Shown: in pieces, positions 51,573-60,544 of the stretch
Layout of the letters: every line of letters starts with the position of its first letter
Position numbering within the stretch: the stretch's first letter is position 1
Assembly: GCF_040655735.1 (NCBI RefSeq)
Contig: NZ_JBFAKK010000008.1
Location: 1 to 64,000 of the forward strand
DNA length: 64,000 bases
Reading direction: 5' to 3'
Source of the DNA: Phytomonospora sp040655735
GTDB taxonomy: Bacteria; Actinomycetota; Actinomycetes; Mycobacteriales; Micromonosporaceae
Made by a program: the position numbers and the translations under genes
The notes under the pieces: generated by a model
Told to the model about the DNA's origin: nothing
Seen by the model: the letters and a program-made list of their open reading frames with translations, nothing else
The model's database searches: none

Positions 51573-53006
51573 ATGTCAGACCGTATCGCTATCGATGAGT
51601 TGAGTGTCCCCCCGGTCGCCGATGAACTCGGCCGGGCCTTCGCCGACGCCGGATTCGAGCTGCACCTCGTGGGCGGTTCGGTACGCGACGCCCTGCTCGG
51701 GCGGATAGGCAAGACGGGGGCCGCGTGGGAGGACCTCGACTTCGCGACCTCGGCCCGCCCCGAGCAGACCCTCGAACTGCTGGAGCGGATCGCCTCGACC
51801 ACCTGGACGACCGGCGCGGCCTTCGGCACGATCGGCGCGACTTTTCGCGGCGAACGGGTCGAGGTGACCACATTCCGGGCGGATCAGTACGACCGTGTCG
51901 GCCGCAATCCGATCGTGGCCTACGGCGACACCCTCGAAGACGACCTGCGCCGCCGCGACTTCACCATCAACGCGATGGCCGTCTCGGTGCCCGGGCACGA
52001 GTTCTCCGACCCGCACGACGGGCGCGGCGACCTCGCCCGCCGGGTGCTGCGCACTCCCGGCACGCCGCAGGAGTCCTTCGCCGACGACCCGCTGCGGATG
52101 CTGCGGGCCGCGCGCTTCGCCGCCCAGCTGGAGTTCGATGTGGACGGTGACGTCCGCGCGGCGATGACGGCGATGTCGGGCGACCTGTCGCGGATCACCG
52201 CCGAACGGATCCGCGACGAGTTCGTGAAGCTGATGGGCGGCCTCGACCCCGTGCTGGGACTGCGCCTGCTGGTCGACACCGGACTCGCCGACGTGTTCCT
52301 GCCGGAGCTGCCGAACCTGCGGATGCAGATCGACGAGCACGCGCAGCACAAGGACGTCTACGAGCACACGCTGACGGTCGTGCGCAACGCGGTGTCCCTT
52401 GAGGACGACGGGCCCGACGTGGTGCTGCGCATCGCCGCGCTGCTGCACGACATAGGCAAACCCGACACCAAGGGCCTTGGCACCGACGGCCGGGTGACGT
52501 TCCACCACCACGAGCTGGTCGGCGCGCGGATGGCGCGCAAACGCCTGCGGGACCTGAAGTTCCCCAAGGACCAGGTCACCTCGATCTCGCACCTGATCGC
52601 CCTGCACCTGCGCTTCTACGGGTACGGGCGCGGCGAGTGGACCGACTCGGCGGTGCGCCGCTACGTCACCGACGCCGGCCCGGAACTGTCGCGGCTGCAC
52701 AAGCTGACCCGCTCGGACTGCACGACCCGCAACAAGCGCAAGGCGTCCCGTCTCGCCGCCGACTACGACGCGCTGGAGGAGCGCATCGAGCGGCTGCGCG
52801 AGGAGGAGGACCTGGCACGCGTGCGGCCCGACCTCGACGGCAACGAGATCATGCGCCTGCTGGGTCTGGCTCCGGGGCGGATCGTCGGGGAGGCGTGGAG
52901 CCACCTGAAGGAGGTCCGGCTCGACCGCGGGCCGCTGTCGCGCGACGAGGCGGAGGCCGAACTGTGGCGCTGGGCGAAGGAGAAGGGGATCCTGCCGACC
53001 GAGTGA
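51573..53006 (+). CDS. CCA tRNA nucleotidyltransferase
   Basis: 477 residues. Class II nucleotidyltransferase head: HLVGGSVRDALLGR, EDLDFATSARPEQTLELLER, EVTTFRADQYDRVG, LRRRDFTINAMAVSVPGHEF, DPLRMLRAARFAAQLEF. An HD domain follows (LRIAALLHDIGKPDTKGLGT). It adds or repairs the 3' CCA of tRNAs, relevant since tRNA-Ala here lacks an encoded CCA. Its usual place beside murJ in actinobacteria supports the name (pcnA/cca). Confidence 0.95.
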   Translation: MSDRIAIDELSVPPVADELGRAFADAGFELHLVGGSVRDALLGRIGKTGAAWEDLDFATSARPEQTLELLERIASTTWTTGAAFGTIGATFRGERVEVTTFRADQYDRVGRNPIVAYGDTLEDDLRRRDFTINAMAVSVPGHEFSDPHDGRGDLARRVLRTPGTPQESFADDPLRMLRAARFAAQLEFDVDGDVRAAMTAMSGDLSRITAERIRDEFVKLMGGLDPVLGLRLLVDTGLADVFLPELPNLRMQIDEHAQHKDVYEHTLTVVRNAVSLEDDGPDVVLRIAALLHDIGKPDTKGLGTDGRVTFHHHELVGARMARKRLRDLKFPKDQVTSISHLIALHLRFYGYGRGEWTDSAVRRYVTDAGPELSRLHKLTRSDCTTRNKRKASRLAADYDALEERIERLREEEDLARVRPDLDGNEIMRLLGLAPGRIVGEAWSHLKEVRLDRGPLSRDEAEAELWRWAKEKGILPTE

Positions 53007-53018
53007 CCTCGGGACGCG

Positions 53019-53873
53019 CTATCCCCCGCTGACCTCCCGGATCCCCGCGACCACGACGCCCCAGAACTCCTTCGGCGGCATCTGGTGCCCGACGCCCTCC
53101 AGCGGCAGCAGCCGCGCGCCCGGGATCTCGCGCGCCAGCGCCTCGGCGTGCCCGAGCGGGAAGAGCGGGTCGTGGGTGCCGTGGACGACCAGCGTCGGCG
53201 CCTTGATCTCGCCGAGGCGGGGGCGGACCTCTTCGCCGGCCGCCGCGGCGAAGTGGTTGTAGAGCGAGGCCGGGATGTCCTTGGTGCGGGCGAAGACGCG
53301 GTAGGACAGCTCGCGCAGCTCCTCCTCGTCGACGGGTCGCGCGCCGGCGAACATCCGCTCCCCCAGCAGGAAGGCCTCGAACAGTCCCTCCTTTGTGGAC
53401 GTGTCGGGGCCCGGTTCCTCCGACGCGAAGGACGCGGCGACCTCGGGCGTCATCGGCGGCAGGTCGTTGCCGGGGCCGCCCGGTCCCCCGGGGCTGGTCG
53501 ACATCAGCACCAGCGACGAGACGCGGTCGGGGTGCGCGACGGCGGCGCGCTGTGCGATGCCGCCGCCCAGGGAGATCCCGGCCAGGCAGGCGGTCTCGAT
53601 GGCGAGGGCGTCGAGGATCCCGACGGCGTCCTCGGCGAGATCGTCGTGGGTGTAGCCGGGCTTGCCGGCGGGGTAGGAGACCGAGCGGCCGGTGTCGCGC
53701 AGGTCGTAGCGGATGACGTGGCGGTCTTCGGCGAGCAGCGCGCAGAATTCCTTCTGCCACCAGTCCATGGAGGAGGCGCCGCCGCCGATGAGGAGTACGA
53801 CCGGGTCGGAGGGGTCGCCGAAGGTCTCGACGCACAGTTCGGCGCCGTTGGCGTCGATCATTCGCTCGCTCAT
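53019..53873 (-). CDS. Alpha/beta hydrolase
   Basis: 284 residues from ATG 53873 with AGGAG upstream. VVLLIGGGASSMDWWQKEFC, YDLRDTGRSVSYPAGKPGYT, CLAGISLGGGIAQRAAVAHP (GxSxG as GISLGG), VVHGTHDPLFPLGHAEALAR and the His in LEGVGHQMPP. Resembles short-chain epoxide/haloalkane-type hydrolases or esterases; substrate unknown. Divergent from an HxlR-type regulator with a perfect palindrome between them. Confidence 0.9.
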   Translation of the reverse strand: MSERMIDANGAELCVETFGDPSDPVVLLIGGGASSMDWWQKEFCALLAEDRHVIRYDLRDTGRSVSYPAGKPGYTHDDLAEDAVGILDALAIETACLAGISLGGGIAQRAAVAHPDRVSSLVLMSTSPGGPGGPGNDLPPMTPEVAASFASEEPGPDTSTKEGLFEAFLLGERMFAGARPVDEEELRELSYRVFARTKDIPASLYNHFAAAAGEEVRPRLGEIKAPTLVVHGTHDPLFPLGHAEALAREIPGARLLPLEGVGHQMPPKEFWGVVVAGIREVSGG

Positions 53874-53902
53874 GACAGCTCCTACGGTTTTCGAAGTTAC
53901 TG

Positions 53903-53917
53903 CTACGATAATCGTAG
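53903..53917. promoter_or_regulatory. Palindromic operator between hydrolase and HxlR-type regulator
   Basis: CTACGAT-A-ATCGTAG, a perfect 15-bp palindrome, 20 bases before the regulator start. A related CTACG half-site lies at about 53882-53886. Probable binding site of the divergent regulator. Confidence 0.7.
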
Positions 53918-53937
53918 TAGTGGAAGGAGTCAACGCG

Positions 53938-54576
53938 ATGCCCGAGAAGCGCACCTACGGCCAGGCCTGCCCGATCGCCCACTCCCTCGACCTGGTCGGC
54001 GAGCGCTGGGCCCTCCTCGTGGTCCGTGAGCTGCGGTTGGGTCCGCGCCGTTACGGCGATCTGCAGGCCGCGCTGCCGGGGATCGGGCCGAGTGTGCTGT
54101 CGCAGCGGTTGCGTGATCTGGAGGCCGTCGGGATTCTTCGCAAGCGCGGCAAGGAGTACGGGCTCACCGAGTGGGGTGCCGAGCTGGATCCGGTCTTTCG
54201 CGCGCTGGCGCATTGGGGTGTGCGCTCGCCGGTCGTGCCGCTCGAAGGGGCGGTGGGGACCGACTCGATGTTCCTTGGGCTGCGGACCTTCTTCGGTTCC
54301 AGGGATCCACAGTGGACGGGGAGTTACGAGTTCCGGCTCGACCGGGACGTCTACCGCGTCGAGGTCCGGGAGGGCGAGCTGGTCTCGTTGTGGCGCGGGC
54401 GGTCGGGGGAGCCGGCCGCGGTGGTCGTCGAGACCGATGACGCGACCATGGGCGAACTCTTCGGCGGTGCGCTGACGCTCGCCGGGGCCGTGGAGAGCGA
54501 GAGAGCCGCCGTCGCCGGAGATGTCTCCGACGCGCAGCGGCTCCTCGACGCTTCTCCGCTCAGCGCGGTCCGCTAG
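53938..54576 (+). CDS. HxlR-type winged-helix transcriptional regulator
   Basis: 212 residues. The N-terminal HxlR domain is intact (GQACPIAHSLDLVGERWALL, VVRELRLGPRRYGDLQAALP, GIGPSVLSQRLRDLEAVGIL) with the usual CP dipeptide. A further 110 residues (GSYEFRLDRDVYRVEVREGE, VVVETDDATMGELFGGALTL) resemble the sterol-carrier-like domain found in long HxlR proteins. AAGGAG precedes the ATG. It probably controls the divergent hydrolase gene. Its end overlaps the convergent cyclophilin gene by 17 bases. Confidence 0.9.
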   Translation: MPEKRTYGQACPIAHSLDLVGERWALLVVRELRLGPRRYGDLQAALPGIGPSVLSQRLRDLEAVGILRKRGKEYGLTEWGAELDPVFRALAHWGVRSPVVPLEGAVGTDSMFLGLRTFFGSRDPQWTGSYEFRLDRDVYRVEVREGELVSLWRGRSGEPAAVVVETDDATMGELFGGALTLAGAVESERAAVAGDVSDAQRLLDASPLSAVR

Positions 54577-55501
54577 GCAGTCCCGGAAGGCCGGAGCCGC
54601 TCGAACTCGACGGTCCGGGGGGTCCACCTAGGACGGTCACGGTCAGGACGGTGACCGGCATCGGTGGCGGGCCGGCGTAGGACGCGGCGCCGCCCTGGGC
54701 GGTGATCGAGTCGAGCACGCCGAAGCCGTCGATGACCTGGCCGATGACGGTGAGGTTGTTGGTCGGCACCGACTGGCCGCGGATGAGCGCGAACTCCGCG
54801 CCGGAGCGGCCGTCGGCGTCGTTGACGAGCGCGAGCGCGTCGACGACGGCGGTGTCGGCGAAGGGGTGCTCGCCGCGGACGCGGTAGCCGGGTCCGCCCT
54901 GGTCGGTGGGGATGCCGCAGCGCAGGATCAGCGTGGGCTCGGTCAGTGCCGAGGTCATCGAGGGGCAGGTAGCGGAGTTGTAGGACCCTTGGCGCGACAG
55001 GTGGGTGAAGGACGCGACGCCGCAGGGCGCGAGGTCGCCGAAGAGCATGACGGTGACCTGGCCGAGGTTGGTGGTCAGGACGGCCGTGGAGCGCTCGGGG
55101 ATGCCTTCGACGGCTGGAACGCCTCCGTCGCCGGGCATCTCGTCGACCGTGCGCAGCTCGCAGGGGCCGCTCGGGTCGCTGACCGCGCCGGTGGAACCGT
55201 CCTCAATGGACGGGCGCAGCATGGCCCAGCCGATGAGGCCCGCGGCGCCCAGGAGGGCCACGGTGAGCAGGATGCCGATGACGGCGTTGCGGGGCCGGCC
55301 CGGGCTGTCCCAGGGCGGGGTGTCCTCCTGGGGCGGCGCCGAACGGCGCGGCGGCTCCTCGGCCTTGAGTACCTTCGTGTCGTCGAGGGGCTCGGAGTCC
55401 CTGATGGCGGAGTCGGGCTTTCCCGACTCGCCCTCGCTTGCGGCTTCTTCCGGCTTCTGGGCGTGCTTGCCGGTCGGCTCGTCGTCGTCGGCGGGCTTCA
55501 C
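54560..55501 (-). CDS. Membrane-anchored cyclophilin-type peptidyl-prolyl isomerase
   Basis: About 313 residues from GTG 55501, which overlaps the MFS stop (GTGA). A charged cytoplasmic N-terminus (about 1-75), a transmembrane helix (AVIGILLTVALLGAAGLIGW) and an extracellular cyclophilin domain (VLTTNLGQVTVMLFGDLAPC, FTHLSRQGSYNSATCP, FALIRGQSVPTNNLTVIGQV, GFGVLDSITAQGG). The catalytic Arg of the FHR motif is not obvious (the region reads SYNSATC), so activity is uncertain. Such actinobacterial proteins may assist folding outside the membrane. Confidence 0.85.
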   Translation of the reverse strand: MKPADDDEPTGKHAQKPEEAASEGESGKPDSAIRDSEPLDDTKVLKAEEPPRRSAPPQEDTPPWDSPGRPRNAVIGILLTVALLGAAGLIGWAMLRPSIEDGSTGAVSDPSGPCELRTVDEMPGDGGVPAVEGIPERSTAVLTTNLGQVTVMLFGDLAPCGVASFTHLSRQGSYNSATCPSMTSALTEPTLILRCGIPTDQGGPGYRVRGEHPFADTAVVDALALVNDADGRSGAEFALIRGQSVPTNNLTVIGQVIDGFGVLDSITAQGGAASYAGPPPMPVTVLTVTVLGGPPGPSSSSGSGLPGLPSGPR

Positions 55502-56817
55502 TGCGTCGTCGTCCACGAGGGTCGATCGTAGGGAGTATGGCGCCGGGATGCCAACGCGTACCCGCCCGCGAGCAGCAGATAGCCGAGCGCGATCGCCACG
55601 ATCACGGCGAGGGACTTGCCGTTGTCGGGCAGCACCAGCGCTCCCGCGAGCTGGCCGAGGACCCAGCAGACGTTGAAGGCGGTGTCGTTGAAGCTGAAGA
55701 CGCGGCCGCGGAACTCGTCGTCGCAGGCGATCTGGATCGACGTGTCCAGCACGATCTTGAGGCTCTGCGACCCGATGTTGAGCACCAGCGTCGCCACTAT
55801 CAGCAGGATCTGCAGGAACGGCGAACCGAACACGATGATGTCGGCACCGACCCCGCACAGCACCACCAGGACCCACATGCGGGGACCGAACGCGCGTGTC
55901 AGCCTCGGGGTGATCAGCGCGCCGATGAGACCGCCGATCGAGCCGGCCACGAAGACGGCCGCCAGTCCGCCGATCGCCTTCTCGGAGTGGTCGCCGGCCT
56001 CGAAGTAGACGCGGAAGAGCTGGAGCGTGGCGATGGTGAGCACGCCGTAGAGGAAGCGGTAGATCCCCTGCACGATCATCAGGTAGGCCGCGCCGCGCCG
56101 GTCGACGAGATGCCTTACGCCGTCGACCATCCCGCGCGTCGTGCGGCCGATCTCGGCGACGATGCTGCGATCGGCGTGGCGTTCGGAGGCGTCGGGCCCG
56201 AGCGTCTCGACGCCGAAGGACGCCCGCGCGATGAAGGCGGCGCACAGGTAGCCGACGATGGCGATCATCGAGATGGTGCCGTAGTCGGCGGAGGTGTCGC
56301 CGATGAGCAGCCGGATCCCCGCCGCGGAGCCGATTCCGATCGTGTAGGCCGCCGTCCCCAGCGTCGGCCCGATCGAGTTGGCCGTCACCAGGTTCTCCCG
56401 GGTGACCACGTGCGGCTGGGCCGCCGACAGGCCGGCGAGGATGAAGCGGTTGACGGCGATGATGAGCAGCGCTCCCGTGGCGTAGAGCCACAGGTCCGCG
56501 CCGAAGCCGATGAGCAGCGCGGTCGGCACGACCAGCGCCGCGCGCACCAGGTTCGCCTTGAAGAGGATGTTGCGGCGGCTCCAGCGATCGAGGAAGACCC
56601 CGACGTAGGGCCCGAGGACCGAGTAGGGCACCACGAGCAGCGCGAAACCGGCGGCGACGGCCATCGCGGTCGTTTGGTTGTTCGGGTTGAACAGCAACGT
56701 TCCGGCCAGTCCGGCCTGGAAGAAACCGTCGGCGACCTGACTGGTCAGGCGCACTGCCAGCAGGCGGCGGAAACCGCTTTCCCGGAAGACCGCGCGCAGA
56801 TGACCCTCGGTTCGCAT
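55498..56817 (-). CDS. MFS transporter
   Basis: 439 residues, 12 predicted helices. Start MRTEGHLRAVFRESGFRRLL, then QVADGFFQAGLAGTLLF, PYSVLGPYVGVFLDRWSRRN (MFS motif A), IAVNRFILAGLSAAQPHVVT, FVAGSIGGLIGALITPRLTR. It resembles the actinobacterial MFS exporters of the NarK-like/MFS_3 type. Substrate unknown. Translationally coupled to the cyclophilin gene downstream. Confidence 0.87.
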   Translation of the reverse strand: MRTEGHLRAVFRESGFRRLLAVRLTSQVADGFFQAGLAGTLLFNPNNQTTAMAVAAGFALLVVPYSVLGPYVGVFLDRWSRRNILFKANLVRAALVVPTALLIGFGADLWLYATGALLIIAVNRFILAGLSAAQPHVVTRENLVTANSIGPTLGTAAYTIGIGSAAGIRLLIGDTSADYGTISMIAIVGYLCAAFIARASFGVETLGPDASERHADRSIVAEIGRTTRGMVDGVRHLVDRRGAAYLMIVQGIYRFLYGVLTIATLQLFRVYFEAGDHSEKAIGGLAAVFVAGSIGGLIGALITPRLTRAFGPRMWVLVVLCGVGADIIVFGSPFLQILLIVATLVLNIGSQSLKIVLDTSIQIACDDEFRGRVFSFNDTAFNVCWVLGQLAGALVLPDNGKSLAVIVAIALGYLLLAGGYALASRRHTPYDRPSWTTTQ

Positions 56818-56925
56818 TGGGCGAGCCTACGTGCTCGGACCGTGCGTGGGCTTCCTGCGGGGACCATCGAGTTCATGACGCCTCGTGTTCGCCGTAGTGT
56901 CACACCCGTGCGCCAAACTGCTCAC

Positions 56926-57414
56926 ATGCGCTGGACCACTGTCACCTCCCCGATCGGCGAGTTGAAGCTGGCCACCGACGGGACCGCCCTCACCGGGCTG
57001 CTCTTCGCCGCCGCCCCGGATCCCCGTGGTGAGCGCGATGACGCCCATCCGCTGCTCGCCGAGACGGCCAGACAGCTCGGCGAGTACTTCGACGGCACGC
57101 GCACCGAGTTCGAGGTGCCGCTGTCCATGGCCGGCTCGGACTTCGAGCGCCTGGTGTGGAAGGAGCTGCTCGCCATCCCCTACGGGCAGACCGCGACCTA
57201 CACCGAGATCGCCGTGCGGGTCGGGCAGCCGCGTGCGGCCAGAGCCGTCGGCATGGCCAACAGCTACAACCCGATCGCGGTGATCGTGCCGTGCCACCGG
57301 GTCGTGGGCTCGAACGGGACGCTGAACGGTTACGCCGCCGGGTCCGAGGTCAAGTCGCGGCTGCTGGAGCTGGAGGCGGGGGTGCGTATGCGCGCGGAGT
57401 TCAAGGCGGCTTAG
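56926..57414 (+). CDS. ogt: Methylated-DNA--[protein]-cysteine S-methyltransferase
   Basis: 162 residues from ATG 56926. The active-site IVPCHRVVGSNG with the nucleophilic Cys is intact, with the HTH-like region (FERLVWKELLAIPYGQTATY, EIAVRVGQPRAARAVGMANS). It repairs O6-methylguanine and O4-methylthymine by transferring the methyl group to itself. No ribosome binding site precedes either start; a GTG at 56908 lies 7 bases after a TAGTGT -10-like box, so the mRNA may be leaderless. Confidence 0.93.
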   Translation: MRWTTVTSPIGELKLATDGTALTGLLFAAAPDPRGERDDAHPLLAETARQLGEYFDGTRTEFEVPLSMAGSDFERLVWKELLAIPYGQTATYTEIAVRVGQPRAARAVGMANSYNPIAVIVPCHRVVGSNGTLNGYAAGSEVKSRLLELEAGVRMRAEFKAA

Positions 57415-57459
57415 GGGCTGCTCTTCATGGGACGGGAGCCCGGTTTCCATGGGCTCTAG

Positions 57460-57488
57460 TTGACTAACTGGTTAGTTAGATTTAGTCT
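57460..57488 (+). promoter_or_regulatory. Promoter and operator of the aldehyde dehydrogenase gene
   Basis: -35 TTGACT (57460-57465) and -10 TAGTCT (57483-57488) with 17-base spacing. A palindrome ACTAAC-TG-GTTAGT (57463-57476) overlaps the -35, a good place for the TetR repressor encoded next to the gene. Confidence 0.7.
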
Positions 57489-57516
57489 TCACGCACCATC
57501 GACCACGGAGCCACCC

Positions 57517-59001
57517 ATGTCGCACGACCGCACGCACCTCTTCATCGACGGACGCTGGACCGAAAGCGACCGCCCCGACCGCCTCCACGTCGTCGACCCC
57601 GCCACCGGTGAGGTCTTCGGCACCGCCCCCGACGCCTCGGCAACCGACACCGCCTCGGCCGTCGCCGCCGCCCGCCGCGCCTTCGACGACGGCCCCTGGC
57701 CCGCGATGTCGCCGAAAGACCGCGCGGGACACCTGCTCGCCCTCGCCGAGGCGATGGAGCGACGCGCCGCCGACCTGATCGACCTGGTCGTCAAGGAGGG
57801 CGGCTTCCCGGTCTCCCAGGCCGGGCCCGTCCACGTCCAGACCCCCATCGCGCACCTGCGCGACGTCGCCGAGCGCCTGCTGCCCGCGTTCGCCTTCACC
57901 ACACCGCTCGCCCCGCACAGCGGCTACACCCTGACCGGTCTCCCGCAGGCGATCCAGGGCGTCGTCGACCTGGAGCCGCTCGGCGTCGCCGCGCTCATCA
58001 CGCCGTTCAACGCGCCCGTCGCCGGTGCCGTGCACAAGATGGCCTGGGCGCTGGCCGCCGGCTGCACCACGGTCATCAAGCCGTCGGTGCACACGCCGCT
58101 GACCGGCCTGCTGCTCGCCGAACTCGCCGAGGAGGCGGGTTTCCCGCCCGGAGTCGTCAACGTCATCACCGGCGGCCTCGACGCCGGAGTCGAGTTGACG
58201 ACCGGTCCCGGCGTCGACGTCATCAGCTTCACCGGCTCCGACGCGGTCGGCCGCGCGGTGATGGCGCAGGCCTCGGGCCGCCTGACGAAGGTGATCCTCG
58301 AACTCGGCGGGAAGTCGGCCAACATCGTCTTCGCCGACGCCGATCTCGACCGCGCCGCCGCGGAGGCGGCCGGGAACATCGCCGCGAACTGCGGCCAGGG
58401 CTGCCTCCTGCTGACCCGGACCCTCGTCGAGGAATCGGTGCACGAGGAGTTCGTCGCCCGGGTCGTGGCGATGCTGGCGCACGTCACGGTCGGCGACCCC
58501 GCCGACGCGGCGGTGACGATGGGGCCGCTCATCCACGGTGCCGCGCGTGATCGCGTCGAGCTGATGATCGCCGGCGCCGAGGCCGAGGGCGCCCGGGTCG
58601 CCTTCGGCGGCCGCCGTCCGGCGCACCTCGACCGCGGCTTCTTCCTCGAACCGACACTCCTCACCGGCGTCGGCAACTCCATGCGCGTCGCCCGCGAGGA
58701 GATCTTCGGTCCCGTCGGGGCCGTCATCGGCTTCCGCGGCGACGACGAGGCCGTCGCCATCGCCAACGACAGCGACTACGGCCTCAACGCCGGCGTCTTC
58801 ACCCAGGACTTCGCCCGCGCCCGCGCCGTCGCGGCCCGGCTGCGCACCGGCATGGTCAACGTCAACTCCTCCTTCGGCGTCCACCCCGACGCGCCTTTCG
58901 GAGGACGCAAGGCCAGCGGTCTCGGCCGGGAAGGCGGCGCCTACGGGATCGCGGAGTTCCTCACCGAGAAGGCCGTCACCTGGCCGGTCGGGAGGATCTA
59001 G
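57517..59001 (+). CDS. Aldehyde dehydrogenase family protein
   Basis: 494 residues from ATG 57517 with GGAG upstream. Conserved residues: cofactor-binding LGVAALITPFNAPVAGAVHK, FTGSDAVGRAVMAQASGRLT, general base Glu in VILELGGKSANIVFADADLD, nucleophile Cys in NCGQGCLLLTRT, and REEIFGPVGAVIGF. It oxidises an aldehyde to the acid with NAD(P); substrate unknown. A promoter with a TetR-type palindrome lies directly upstream and a TetR gene follows. Confidence 0.93.
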   Translation: MSHDRTHLFIDGRWTESDRPDRLHVVDPATGEVFGTAPDASATDTASAVAAARRAFDDGPWPAMSPKDRAGHLLALAEAMERRAADLIDLVVKEGGFPVSQAGPVHVQTPIAHLRDVAERLLPAFAFTTPLAPHSGYTLTGLPQAIQGVVDLEPLGVAALITPFNAPVAGAVHKMAWALAAGCTTVIKPSVHTPLTGLLLAELAEEAGFPPGVVNVITGGLDAGVELTTGPGVDVISFTGSDAVGRAVMAQASGRLTKVILELGGKSANIVFADADLDRAAAEAAGNIAANCGQGCLLLTRTLVEESVHEEFVARVVAMLAHVTVGDPADAAVTMGPLIHGAARDRVELMIAGAEAEGARVAFGGRRPAHLDRGFFLEPTLLTGVGNSMRVAREEIFGPVGAVIGFRGDDEAVAIANDSDYGLNAGVFTQDFARARAVAARLRTGMVNVNSSFGVHPDAPFGGRKASGLGREGGAYGIAEFLTEKAVTWPVGRI

Positions 59002-59030
59002 GCGCCCGCGACGGTGGCTAGAGTGATGCC

Positions 59031-59597
59031 ATGTCCCGCGCAGAGGCGACCAAGGCCCGCATCCTCCAGGCCGCCACCGCCGAGTTCGCGGCACATGGCA
59101 TCGCCGGCGCGCGCGTCGACCGCATCGCCGCGGCGGCCAAGGCCAACAAGAACCTCATCTACGTGTACTTCGAGAACAAGCTGCGGCTCTTCGACGCCGT
59201 GTTCGACGCCGAGGTGGCCACGGGTCTCGAACGGGTCCCGTTCACCGTCGAGGACCTGCCCGGCTACGCCGTCCGGCTCTTCGACTACTACCGCGAGCAC
59301 CCCGATGTGCTCCGGCTGGCGACCTGGCGGCGACTGGAGATCGGCGACGCCGGGACCGAACCCGCCGACGCCGGCGAGGTGCACGCCGCGAAGCTCGCCG
59401 CGATCGCCGACGCGCAGGCCGGCCGGCGGATCAGCGCGCGCATCCCGCCGGCGGCCCTGCTCACGATCATCCTGGGCATCGCCTCGGCCTGGGCGCCGGT
59501 CGGGACCGGCGCGGTGCCGCACGGCGCGGCGTCCGGGCAGGATCCCGAGGCGAGCCGTGCGGCGATCATCGAGGCCGTGCGGGCGCTGATCGCCTAG
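59031..59597 (+). CDS. TetR family transcriptional regulator
   Basis: 188 residues. TetR N-terminal HTH: AEATKARILQAATAEFAAHG, IAGARVDRIAAAAKANKNLI, YVYFENKLRLFDAVFDAEVA. C-terminal ligand domain (LPGYAVRLFDYYREHPDVLR). Likely represses the aldehyde dehydrogenase gene, 29 bases upstream, through the ACTAAC palindrome. Confidence 0.92.
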   Translation: MSRAEATKARILQAATAEFAAHGIAGARVDRIAAAAKANKNLIYVYFENKLRLFDAVFDAEVATGLERVPFTVEDLPGYAVRLFDYYREHPDVLRLATWRRLEIGDAGTEPADAGEVHAAKLAAIADAQAGRRISARIPPAALLTIILGIASAWAPVGTGAVPHGAASGQDPEASRAAIIEAVRALIA

Positions 59598-59722
59598 GGC
59601 ACGCTCCAGGGCGCGAAGGCTCGGGGAAGTTCTCCCGGCCGAAATGTCGAAAAGCCGTCGAGGGCTGCGACCACCAGGTGAGCGGCCGTCCAGAGGCCCG
59701 CCCGAACCCGAGGAGCAGTCAC

Positions 59723-60316
59723 ATGAGCAAGGTCATCACCGACATGGCGATATCCCTCGACGGTTTCGCCGCCGGACCCCGTCAGAGCCTCGACAAGCCC
59801 TTCGGTGAGGGCATCTTCGAGCGGCTGCTCCAGTGGCGGTTCGATGAGCCGGAGAAGCACGCCGAGGTCCTTGAGCGCATCACCGACGCCGGGGCCTTCA
59901 TCATGGGCCGCAACATGTTCGGCCCCGGCCGTGGCGAGTGGGACCTGGACTGGACCGGTTGGTGGGGTGCCGACCCGCCGTACCACGGCCCGGTGTTCGT
60001 CCTGACCCATCACCCGCGCGCCTCGATCCCGATGGAAGGCGGCACCACCTTCCACTTTGTCACCGACGGCATCGATTCCGCCCTCACTCAGGCTCGCGAG
60101 GCGGCCGGCGACCGGGACGTCTCCATCACGGGCGGCGCGCACACCGTCAACCAGTACCTCGCCGCCGGGCACATCGACGAGATGCGTCTCCACATCGCTC
60201 CCATCGTGGTCGGCAAAGGCGAGCGCCTCCTGGCCGGTGTGGGCGACCCGAAGCTGACACCGGTCGAGGTCACCGGCACCGAGCTCGTCACGCATGTGAC
60301 CTATCGCGTCGGGTGA
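59723..60316 (+). CDS. Dihydrofolate reductase family protein (third copy)
   Basis: 197 residues from ATG 59723 with GAGGAG upstream. RibD_C/DHFR-like: MSKVITDMAISLDGFAAGPR, AGAFIMGRNMFGPGRGEWDL, PVFVLTHHPRASIPMEGGTT, DVSITGGAHTVNQYLAAGHI, EMRLHIAPIVVGKGERLLAG. Closer to the DHFR-like proteins with HHP motif than to the other two copies here. Substrate unknown. Confidence 0.9.
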   Translation: MSKVITDMAISLDGFAAGPRQSLDKPFGEGIFERLLQWRFDEPEKHAEVLERITDAGAFIMGRNMFGPGRGEWDLDWTGWWGADPPYHGPVFVLTHHPRASIPMEGGTTFHFVTDGIDSALTQAREAAGDRDVSITGGAHTVNQYLAAGHIDEMRLHIAPIVVGKGERLLAGVGDPKLTPVEVTGTELVTHVTYRVG

Positions 60317-60544
60317 ACGGCACGTCGGGGACCGGCGCCGTGCGCGGGGGCTGTGACGACGGGCGAATTTCTTTCGGCGGCCGGACGCGCCCGAGTCGAG
60401 GTCGGTGGCCGCCGTCTTCGGGCAGGTAGAAGGACCGAGCCCGCGCGCTCGATCACGGTCGGCGGCACGGGCCGCGCACGCGGAGTCGGCGGCGGGTTGG
60501 CCGATTCGGCCCCCAAAGGGCGTTTCGCATATGACGATGGACCC
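60317..60544. other. Gene-free interval
   Basis: No believable gene or strong signal. A short AT-rich stretch (60522-60540) just before the proline-rich gene may hold its promoter. Confidence 0.4.
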
